Part shown: positions 43,839 to 53,129 of the stretch, piece by piece
How positions within the stretch are numbered: position 1 is the first letter of the stretch
How the letters are laid out: each line of letters opens with the position of its first letter
Assembly (NCBI GenBank): GCA_944990035.1
Contig: CALYLX010000126.1
Span: forward strand, 1,674,001 to 1,738,000
DNA length: 64,000 bases
Source: Clitopilus passeckerianus
Taxonomy: Eukaryota; Basidiomycota; Agaricomycetes; Agaricales; Entolomataceae
Direction of reading: 5' to 3'
The notes under the pieces: generated by a model
What the model saw: only the letters and a program-made list of their open reading frames with translations
What the model was told of the DNA's origin: nothing
The model's database searches: none
Translations under genes and position numbers: made by a program

Positions 43839-46800
43839 CTAATGCTTGTATTTGGAAGGAGGCTTGATTCGACGAAGCCCTCTGCCCAGTGGAGCCTCTT
43901 CCTCCTCCTGGTCCTCTTCCAGCTCCTCTTCAACTCTAGCAATCTTGAACTTCTTTGTCTTCTTCGCCTTTCCAGGGGAGGCCTGAGGTGAGCTCTTTGG
44001 CTTACGCTTCATGCTTGCCCGCTGAGAGGGCTTGTTGCAAGAGCCTGACGATCCACCCCTACTCTTGGTTGTCCCCTGTTCTCGTGCCTTGCTGATGGCC
44101 CCGGCCTCTGACACCTCACCATCTTCCAACTCTCCGTCCATGTCCATAGCATTGTCTTCATTATTCCCACTCCATACTGGCACCCTCTCCTTCATTTCCG
44201 CCTGCAAAAGCTCCATCAGGGTAAGGAGGCCATCCAGAAAGAGAGGAGATGTTATCTCAGAGACTCTCAGATATGCAGGGGCATCTACCGGCCAAGTTTC
44301 AGGCTCTGACTCCAGCACTAACCGGACGTTGTAATATAGAATGCCCAGACCCAAAATCAAGCACTCGATGGCTTGACGGGACTTGAGCTGTACCAGACTT
44401 GATCAGCTTCTCACAGGTAGTCCACAGGGACTTGAACTCGTCCTCGTCGTGATACTTTGCGGGAAGATAGAGGCTACTAGTCGGGCACCAGCCCTTCCCG
44501 GGAGAAAACTTGGGGGCTGAGGGCTGCCAAACGAAGTCAAAAGTGCTAAACGCAGAGATACTTCACAATTACGCACCAGAACAAACACTAAGTCTTTGTA
44601 GAGCTCAACCAGAGCAGTGAAGGAGCCATTGGAAACCAGTTGCTGAAGAGTATTCATGGTTGCATGAGTTGCTTCGGCATCAGAGGGAGTGAATCCATCC
44701 TCCTCCTCATCGCCAGACTGAATAAAACCATCATCCTCATTGTCACGCTCATTCCCATCCTCCTCCTTTGCCTTCTGCTTTCCTTTCCCTTCTGATGCTC
44801 CCTTCTGAGGATCCTCTCTGGTGGCTTTCGTCTTCTTCAACACTTGTTTGCCCTTACTCTTCTCGTCGTCGCTAGAGTGTACCGAAGGTATAGCCTTCTT
44901 CGTTCTTTTCCTTTCTTTCTTAGCAGTATCCTTCGTCGCGCTCTGCTTTGAACCCTTTTCTTCCACATCCTCGGCCCCCTCATCTACCCTTTCATCTTCG
45001 CTTGCACTACTTCCAATCTCGACGTACCCTGGGTATTTTCTGTCGGGGACTCGGGGAACAGGAAGACCAATTTTTGTACCTGCAGGTCTATGGCTTGTTT
45101 TCGCTGCTATGAATTCGATAAGAGACATTCCTTTTGCTTGGTTGCGTTCCCATTCATCCCAGATTCTTGAGCATGCCTTTCGCTTGAGGCGAGAGGGCTC
45201 TACGTACTGAGCCCACTGCTTCTCATCGCTATCGCGAGGTATTGACTCAGACGTCAAAAACTTGCGATTCCTGGATGCCAAAAGGCTCCATGGTACAGCA
45301 ACCACTGAGTTTCCTGTGTATTTTGCTACCCCTCCTTAGCCAAGAAGCTTAAATAAATAGAATCTGGCTTACCGTAGGCATCTTGTATCACCATTCTAAT
45401 AACTCTCTTCTGGTCTGCCAGCTTGTAGCCCTTGATTGGGGGCAGAATAAACTGACCGGCATCGTTCCGAGGAAGCACAATGGTCTCTCCTTTGCCATCA
45501 GGCTTTGCTGTTGCATCTTCGTTGCCACCCTCTACACCTGAAAGCTATATTAGGCTCGATTGCACAGAGAAGCTGGAAGTTGTACCGAGGTCCACTGTTA
45601 GGTACTTCTGATAAGATGTACCCAACTTCTGAACGCCTTTTCGTATTTCCGCATTGAAGTCACCGAACTTCACCTCCTGTTTACTAGGGTCACTTTCGGA
45701 GCTATAGGTACTAGAGCCTCAGTGCTCAAGGGTCCGAAAGATTTGTAGTAGAAGCACGTACACGCCCACTGTTACCTCATTTCCCTCCACAAATCCCCAG
45801 AATATGACTGCTCGAACGCCCATCTTCTTCTCGAATTCGTCTAGCATAGCCGCAAGACGTTTCGGAAAGTACTTCCGCTGGAAGCTGGACAGCCATCAGC
45901 CACAAAGCTGTGTCAATCTGTAAATGGGCCTTACTCGTCTCTGAACTGCTCAGCGATACCTTCCTTATTCCACTTCTTGAGCGTCTGAGCAACCAGCGAC
46001 TGCTTCTCTGGACTCGCCATGTAGACCTCCTTCTTCCATCGGGCGAAATTCTGTTGATATTGGCCAAAGTTCTTTCTGTCATGCGTGTTTCGGAGCTTGG
46101 CGTCAAACTCTGCAATCTCGGTTTTGAACAGCGTATTGATGACATGTCTCTCCGGGATTGAACCAAAATTAGGGGCTGCGTTGGCGCCTTCATCGTCATC
46201 TTCACCCCTTTCTTCATTGTCTTCACCCTCCGGTCCATCCTCTCCCGATCTAGTGTTTGCTCCCTGCCCTCCCTTGCCCACACCAATGGACTTCTCTTCA
46301 CCTTCCGGTTCATCTTCTCCCGATCCCCTAACCTCATCAACTAACTTTTGTTTCCCCTCCGTAACTCTGTCCTCCTTCCTTTCGTCCTCCTCACCTGGCT
46401 TCGCCCGTCCCTTGCTAGGCTCGTCCCGCTTCTGATTCTCTGGCAGGATTAAATTCATTGGAGCCCGATTCTTCTTGTCTTCGCCATTGCTCTCAAACAT
46501 GTTTGGGTCTACAACTGTAATGGGACCCGTGACTATATTGCGTGGAATATAGATATGTCTATGCAGATGGCAGTGAAAACGCACATTCTGGCACAGTACC
46601 TCCCTGCTTCCTGATCCATTGAGCTTCCCTTGCTCGGTCATCCTCGTCTTTGATGTCTTGATAGTAGTGAGTACGGATAGCCTGTTTTTTATTTCAACAA
46701 AAAGAAGCTTAGACATGTTGTATGACATACAACGCGCAGATTGTTGGGAAGTTGAATTTTTTTGGTTTCGTTGTTTTTCTTGATGATATCCCGGATATTA

Positions 46801-46898
46801 TTCAAGGTCCGCGCACGGGCCTTCATATCCGCTTCTACAAATGTCTGACGGAACTCGTCCAGAGCAGTGCGAAAAGACGCAATCCAGTTGTTAGACAT
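43839..46898 (-). CDS. KDZ-cargo protein 1: large charged protein, function unknown
   Basis: Not recognised as a named family. It begins MSNNWIASFRTALDEFRQTF at ATG 46898. An acidic region follows (GEDEPEGEEKS, NEERGEDDDEGANAAP) and then a globular block IPERHVINTLFKTEIAEFDA with ARWKKEVYMASPEKQ. After introns come RKYFPKRLAAMLDEFEKKMG and VRAVIFWGFVEGNE, then FILPPIKGYKLADQKRVIR and NSVVAVPWSLLASRNRK. A long Lys/Glu/Ser linker, IECLILGLGILYYNVRLV and a highly basic/acidic tail ending IKPPSKYKH complete it. Introns lie near 46,687-46,737, 45,900-45,948, 45,690-45,778, 45,550-45,590, 45,309-45,371, 44,525-44,576 and 44,366-44,388. The basic tracts suggest a nuclear protein. Its place inside the inverted repeats marks it as transposon cargo. 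Confidence 0.7.
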
Positions 46899-47165
46899 TG
46901 TAGAGATAGATTACACGACAGATGGTGGTTGAGTAGACGATGCACTGGTGTCGGCTGGCCCGTGTCTAATCGATGCAGCGAGCTTCGGCTGATTTGTTTT
47001 TTCTTATCGATCAACTCAAATCCGGTAAAATGTCGATATATTTGGTACACATAGAGATCATACAGACACAAACAAAAAACAACGTAAAGTACATGTAGTC
47101 ATCACGATCAAAATAGAAACATGGGGCAGAGGGGACAACTTTGAACGACGGATGTGCATAGTTAC

Positions 47166-49258
47166 CTAAAGTTCCATTTTCTCGCTGTACCAAGCGACTC
47201 TCTCTTCATCATCGCAAATACACATCCAATCGAATGGCTCGTTAACGTCCCAATTCCATAGTAAGAGAAAGTCGTCGTTCGTGTAGACCTTGTGCTGCTG
47301 GGCGATCCACCCATGCCAAGAACCCTTCAGGCCGCCTGTGTTTGTCGTCACAAAGCTACCTTCATCGGGCTCGACGACCTGATATGTGTTGGAGCAGTTG
47401 CGTTCCATGCACCGGAAGTTGGCCACCTTGCGCATTGACGATCTAGAAGGGCCAGCATGTCGATCGTTCTTCTTGGCGATAACTTTCTGCTCGCCCTTTG
47501 CACGTGCTGCCTTGTCGATTGGCCGGGTTTGCTTGACGCGAGACCAGCCTTGGAGGGCCCCACAGTCTGGGCATTGGGTTGGGAGGCGGTGACCCCACGG
47601 ACAAGTATCGGGATCAAAGTAAGAGTACTTGAATGCCCACGTGGTGTCTCCCAAAATGTCGGAAGAGCATAGCAGAGGCCGACGAGCAGGTAGATTCTCG
47701 GGACCCATGCCCAAGAGGAATACGTTGGCGTGGTTTTCGAGTCGAGCGGAATGGGAGAGGAGGGTGAAGATCACGGTCGAGAGTTGTGAATCCTCGGTGA
47801 TGCAGTAAGTTCCGTACGAAGTTATGAAAGCGTTGGCTGTCGAAGGGTGGAAGTTCAAGGCATCAAAGGCGACAATCTGGTGAGCTTTCAATCTATAAGA
47901 GTACGGTAAGCAGAAAGAAAGGACAAGCTGTTTCAAGAGATCCTTACAATCGCAGTGATGCCATGAGGCGCGTGAGTGAATCCTCTTTACGAACAGTTGC
48001 ACCACAGGTGAGCAACCAAATAGTAGCCTCTTCAAAGAGAGGGCCCAGCGAGCCGGCAATCAGGTATTGAAAAAACTAACAAAACAAGGCTGAGGACGAC
48101 AATTAACTTCATAGTAATACGTATGAAACTTACTTTATTAGCATAGGTAGCACACTCTTCGTTCTCTCCGTTGGCCAGTTTAGATCGTCCTATGAAAAGG
48201 TCGCCACGATCCTCCTCGGCATGAGTCGTAATGAATATTTCCTTTCGATCCCAGGTAATTCCCATACCGGCGACTTGATTTGCGAGAGTTCTTGCCGTTT
48301 TGGTCCACCTGGCAAAAAGTGTATTGTTCCCCATGTTGAAAGATACCTCGATCAGAGCCAAGTGCTTGGCTATAAGTCAATCGGTCAATCGCCGCTAGAG
48401 TGCTCAACTCAGAGATACTCACGTTTATCGAGGTAATAGGCCTTGAGATGTTCATGGAGAACTCGGGGAGGCGATCCTTCGATGTTGTGGCCTTCAATGT
48501 AGAAATGGACCATAAGAGTTTTTGGCGACCTTTGCTCACTCACGCTCGACGTTTCAAAGCCGCGCGTGAGTTTTGGACGATTAGAGAGGACTGGAATTTC
48601 CTTGCCGCCCTCGCCGCGACGAAAGAAAGCCTGAAAATGGTTTCATTAGATATAGGATATTGCAATTGAGACGCGTCTTACCCAATATGGGACCACCACA
48701 CGGTCCCCTTTCCTTTCAGCCGTTTTGCCTCTAGCAGCACGAGAAGCCCCGATTTCCGTGTAGATATGGCAGCCTGGGCATCGGAATAAAACATCCGGCT
48801 TGGAGATCAGATCTATTGCAGAGGAGGGAACCACAAGGCATCGAGTGCAGACAACCCGCATACAGAAGTCGCAGGCGTACTGCACCGAGCCGCCGGTACA
48901 TAATTCACAGTGCTAGTAGTGCGATTAGACCCTAAGCAACTTCATGTTACGCTAGAGTACTCACGTCGTTTTGGGCATCCACTGATGCACTCTCATCGTC
49001 CATCGAAACGTCTTCTTCTGAAGATGTGAGCTCCGGAAGCGGACTAGAGGCCTTCTTCGAGGTACTAGCATGCGAGGCAAAGCGAGAAGATGATCGCGAG
49101 GATTTGGATGCGTCCCCGGCCAGGATTTCGGCTTGGGGAGCGAGGAAAGTTCGAGTTGCAACGCCGCCGGTGGACTTCCGGTACCTTTCCTTCTCCTTCT
49201 TCGTCAATGTTTTCCCGGAGGCGAGCTTAGCCTGAATTGTAGCATCGAGACCACCCAT
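47166..49258 (-). CDS. KDZ-cargo protein 2: PHD-like zinc finger plus putative caspase/CHAT-like domain
   Basis: It starts MGGLDATIQAKLASGKTLTK (ATG 49258) with a basic, Ser-rich N-terminal region. An N-terminal PHD-like finger follows: CELCTGG, YACDFCMRVVCTRC, then FRCPGCHIYTE. The middle part has ALIEVSFNMGNNTLFARWTK, a His-centred strand KEIFITTHAEEDRGDLFIG (near 48,205) and a Cys-centred strand ATIWLLTCGATVRKEDSLT (near 48,010). The order hydrophobic-strand His, then hydrophobic-strand Cys followed by Gly, resembles clan CD (caspase/CHAT) peptidases, so a protease-like fold is inferred. A C-terminal zinc-binding segment (CPWGHRLPTQCPDCGALQGW, FRCMERNC) ends at TAG 47166-47168. Introns lie near 47,893-47,946, 48,075-48,134, 48,369-48,420, 48,630-48,680 and 48,911-48,962. 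Confidence 0.68.
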
Positions 49259-49261
49259 GTT

Positions 49262-50648
49262 GGCTGCAAAAAGGGAGGGATGAACGTTGAATGGCTGGAC
49301 TGATTGTTATCGGCTGATTCGTACATGAACGTGGTTCACGTGCGGCTGGCGGTCCTACCGGCCCGACCGATTTGGGAAGTCATCAAAGATACCCCGATGG
49401 GGAAGGGAAGTACCGGCAACTTGGAAATTCCACGGTGCCGCCCAAAAGGAGGTTGTCAAGGTGGCAGGTGACTCGGGGATCACCGGCATAACAAGCACAA
49501 ATATGCCACGTATTTGTTGCGTTCGTCGTCGCTTAACTCCCTTCTGTCTTCTCCACCATCATGCCACATGCCACCAATGTGGCATGTGTTGCCTTCCGAT
49601 CCTTGCCGCGCGACATTGAGAGCCACCAGACTGCAGCTGGTGGCTGTCGAGAGAGCAAAGCAAGGGTTAGGGACTTTGCTTTTTAACTCGCGGTATCGCC
49701 GTTTGGGTTCGGGGGATACATTGGGTCTGGGGGATCTCGCTCGTGCACGGCATGGTTGAAAGACCGGACCAGTGCTGAGCAAACTACGTGTCTCTGACGC
49801 GCTTGTCTGTTTTCAGACATCTGGAATGTGTTGGGGCGCATGGGCTCCCCCCTTCCGCTGTTTTCGTTGCTGGGAGAGGTGTTTGGTGCCACGTCACCAC
49901 CTGGAATGTGTTGGGGCGCATGGGCTCCCCCCTTCCACTGGTGTTTGGTGCTCGGAATGTGTTGGGGCGCATAGGCTCCCCCCTTCCGCTGGTTTTCGCC
50001 GCTTGGAGTGGATGTTTGGTGCCACGTCACCACTTGGAATGTGTTGGGGCGCATGGGCTCCCCCCTTCCATGTGTTTTGGGTTCTTGTTCCTTTGCGCCA
50101 CACCCAACTGGCCTTTCTGTGCAGGGCCTAACTGATTTCCACCTACAGGCATTCCAGTGGGTTGAATTTTGACTTGGTACGTGGCTGCAATGTAGTTGAC
50201 TTTGTTACTAATTCATTTTGTTTGATATGCTCAGATTTTACAGGTTATATTCGTTATTGAAATTAGTATGTGCTTCCAACGTAGGCGGCTTCGTTACTAA
50301 TATTCTTCATAGGTTTCGGAAGGTATATTTCGATGTATTTCTTACACTTATTTATATTTAAATTTAATGTACCAACTTATGCCGGACGTGCTCCGGTTCA
50401 GCAGGACGAGAGGCTGGCCACCTCTGGTTCAACCACTGAACTCGGGCACCTCTGGTAAACTATAATGCCTTGTATTATTTATTAATGCTCTGTAGTAATT
50501 GTTAGTATACTCATGAATATTATTTTGAGTAAAGAGAGCTTTTGAAACTATCGACATCGTGCTCACGCGCTTTGAAATGGTCACGTGATCATGCGTAACC
50601 AGATGCAACGCAAAGTTGTTGCAGAACCCTGATTACCTCCTTATTGTT
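49262..50648. other. Central gene-less interval of the KDZ element between divergent genes
   Basis: The 1.4 kb separating leftward cargo genes from rightward SET/TET and transposase genes probably holds both promoters. It contains the GC-rich repeats at 49,823-50,070 and an imperfect palindrome around ATGCCACATGCCACCAATGT (49,560). AT-rich sequence lies at 50,160-50,560. Open frames on both strands over the repeats are a by-product of the repeat unit. Confidence 0.6.
49823..50070 (+). repeat. Four copies of a 34-36 bp GC-rich core in KDZ central region
   Basis: The core GGAATGTGTTGGGGCGCATG continuing GGCTCCCCCCTTCC starts at 49823, 49903, 49954 and 50036. Intervals alternate long/short/long (80, 51, 82 bp). 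The long spacers share GGTGTTTGGTGCCACGTCAC. One copy has a single substitution (GCATAGG). Confidence 0.9.
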
Positions 50649-51993
50649 ATGCCTCGGGCGAAGCGACAGTCTAGAACTCAGCCATTCTCGGGCTTCCTGC
50701 CCCGTCATATCCCGATGGTCGAGCATGCAACAGATTTGAACAAGAAATCGCCCAACTGAACAAAGAAAGCTTCCCAGCGAAAGATTTCGCTCGTGTTGAT
50801 GATTTACTTGTGTGGTCACTGTTTGGGACCAAACGCCGAAATAACAAAGCCTGGATACCTCAGCCGGCCTTCAGCAACACAGCATCCGCTTCATCGCTAT
50901 TGACATCTGAGCAGGGAGCATTCATCGCCAGCATGTTCGGTGTTGCTAAATCTAACAAACCCTTGGACGGCGGCATTGCAAGAATGGCCCAGGATCTGAT
51001 TTTACAGTTTCCTGCACAGTTTCAATCAGGGGACATCCCCCTTCTAATGCAGTAAGTTACTCTTAGCTGTTACCGTAGCAACTTACCTTTCATTTGTTAG
51101 TTTACTAAAGAGATATTACTTCTTGTTTGGAGAAAATAGTCCCATTTCTCTTCAAAAAGTGCGATTTGATGGCTCCGACATCGTCGCAGGGCTGAAAACC
51201 ACGCAACATATTCCAGCGTCAACGCCTCTGTTAGTCACATGCAGCTCTCTGTCTTCCGACTGTGTTGATCATCGGCTGGCCATTTCTGCCATCCGGTCTT
51301 CACCTGGCCACATGGGAGTGTCGGGCACACGCTTAGTCCTTGGTCCCTTTCGATTCGCAAACCACGACTGTAGCCCCAATGCACAGGTAGGCCTTGAATG
51401 TTTCAAGAAAGCTTTTGCTGAAGGATCTCTGCAGTTCCGTCCCATCTCAGGCACTCACGCTGTCATAATTTGGTCCCTTGTTGACATCGATCCGGGCCAA
51501 CCGGTGACCGTTTCGTATGCATCAGACAATAGCTATTTTGGTCCAGGTTCTTGCTTGTGTACCACATGCACTGGTCGATCAACTGACCTGCCAAGTAACC
51601 TGGGTCCGGAACAACCGCGCAAGAAGATCAGGAGAGGCGGCGAAAAGGCCAGAGCACAGAGAGCACGAAAGGAACATCGGAATATGGAAGGAAAGTGAGA
51701 TTATCCACAGGATGACGTACGTACATAATAGCACATTTAAATCAAGCAGTCTGTGTTTGATCACAACTGTCATGAAATCTGAAAGCCTTCTTTCATACGT
51801 CAAACGCTTGCTACGTGATGTAGCGTCTCAGTCTCAGTCTAATCAAAACAGAATACTTCAGGAAGCATGGGAGAGTATGATGAAGGCTGCCTCAGTTTGC
51901 ACAGGAAGCCTGATAACGGAGCATGAGCGTGAGCGTGCAGCAACGACAATTGCAGCTGCTCTGGCCAACAAAAGTGCGCTAATTTCAAAGTGA
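50649..51993 (+). CDS. KDZ-cargo SET-domain protein (possibly N-terminal half of a SET-TET/JBP fusion)
   Basis: Starts MPRAKRQ at ATG 50649. An intron (about 50,670-50,735) joins it to FEQEIAQLNKESFPAKDFAR. After an intron at about 51,052-51,100 the frame continues LLKRYYFLFGENSP. The SET-like core shows VRFDGSDIVAGLKTTQHIPA, GPFRFANHDCSPNAQ (the NHxCxPN signature, near 51,365) and VDIDPGQPVTVSYASD, then a post-SET-like GPGSCLCTTC. This suggests a lysine methyltransferase fold. An intron at 51,695-51,751 joins a helical tail (ESLLSYVKRLLRDVASQ). The frame reaches TGA at 51,993 unless the last codons are spliced out by a GT-AG intron (51,975-52,026), which leads in phase into the TET/JBP domain. 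Confidence 0.78.
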
Positions 51994-52026
51994 TGGACTG
52001 TTCAGCTGACTCCAACATATGACTAG

Positions 52027-53041
52027 AGCATCTTCCGTTTGACGCTTATCGATATGGGAATCAGGTCAAAATCTGTCCTATTTCCGAGGGGAATACCCAT
52101 ATCCATAGGAATATCGAACAGTTGGCCAAGTTTTTTGATCTCCCCACACTCGGAGCTATTGCTACGCCGTGCACTATCATTGACCAGCATGACCACATTC
52201 TGGTCTGGTATCTCCCTGGGATAGTGGCGCCTCACAGAGCAGTGTGTACCACTATGCCCCTCTATTTGTTCCGTCCGACTGATTCCTCCAAAAAGCTTAG
52301 TCTGGATGCTGTGACCAGAAACTTGCAGCCCGTCTTCAATCGGAGTAGAGATAATCAGAGCTGGCGCCAGGCAGGATTCCGTGAAGACACCGACTTAGCT
52401 GGTTGCTTGACCATTTCTCCAGGGTACCACATGGCAGCCCAAGAGGTGAGTCCAATTTTACTTGATGAAATGTATACGTGTCTAATGTATAATCTGTCGA
52501 TTCTTCCAGAGGATGAATGATCCTATAGTCCCGTCTGGGACAATGAAAGACAGCCGGGTACAGGCCTGGCTGAAGGCAATGTGGACTGCTGAAGAGTTCT
52601 GGAATGAAGTATTGGGTGTGGTGCATCCAAACCTCTATAATGCCTCTATCCTAGCTGAGAAGGCCCTTCCTGGCTTGCTCAGCTCGCCGGCAACAAATAT
52701 CCCCTCTTCAAAAATGGAATTCACTATTCAATGGCCTGGACATCATTGTGAATCGTGTGACCCCAGCTCATCGGGATAGAGGTGGATCACATACGTCATA
52801 CGATATGTTGGTTAGCCTAGGATATGGCCATGACGCACAACTGATCATCCACGATCTGTCAGCCTCACTGGCCTACTCTCCAGGAACCATGGTGTTTTTA
52901 ACGGGTCGGATTTTGGCACACGAAGTACCTAGATGGAAGGGAGGTGATCGAATCTGTCTGGCACATTACATGAAAGATAGAATTCATCAGTATGCAAATG
53001 CACCTACAGCAGTACTGCCTTGTAGTTATGCGTACTATTAG
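52027..53041 (+). CDS. TET/JBP-family 2-oxoglutarate/Fe(II) dioxygenase (one-base frameshift)
   Basis: Family of DNA-modifying oxygenases acting on 5-methylcytosine or thymine; the family in mushrooms is linked to KDZ elements. The segment opens KHLPFDAYRYGNQVKICP, with FFDLPTLGAIATPCTIIDQH and HILVWYLPGIV. An intron at 52,447-52,510 joins QE to RMNDPIVPSG. The catalytic part has VNRVTPAHRDRGGSHTSYDM (iron-binding H-x-D), GTMVFLTGRILAHEVPRWKG (distal iron His) and GDRICLAHYMKDR (2-oxoglutarate-binding Arg), ending at 53,041. There is no in-frame ATG before the conserved start, so translation should come from the upstream SET exons. An A-run (52710-52714) has one A too many: removing it would restore SSK-WNSLFNGLDII; as given, the frame ends at 52,779. 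Confidence 0.85.
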
Positions 53042-53129
53042 ATGAGCTGACATGTAGTCAACCATATCTATATCCTCTTAATGATATATAAGGGTTTTAT
53101 GAGAGTATCCTTACTGTAATCTACACGCT

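Noticed and set aside
45910..46435. Plus-strand frames opposite cargo protein 1
   Set aside because: Mirror images of acidic codon runs in the leftward gene.
49683..50135. Overlapping open frames of 60-120 codons on both strands
   Set aside because: They read through the 34-36-bp GC-rich repeats and give repetitive peptides in several frames; no protein family is matched.
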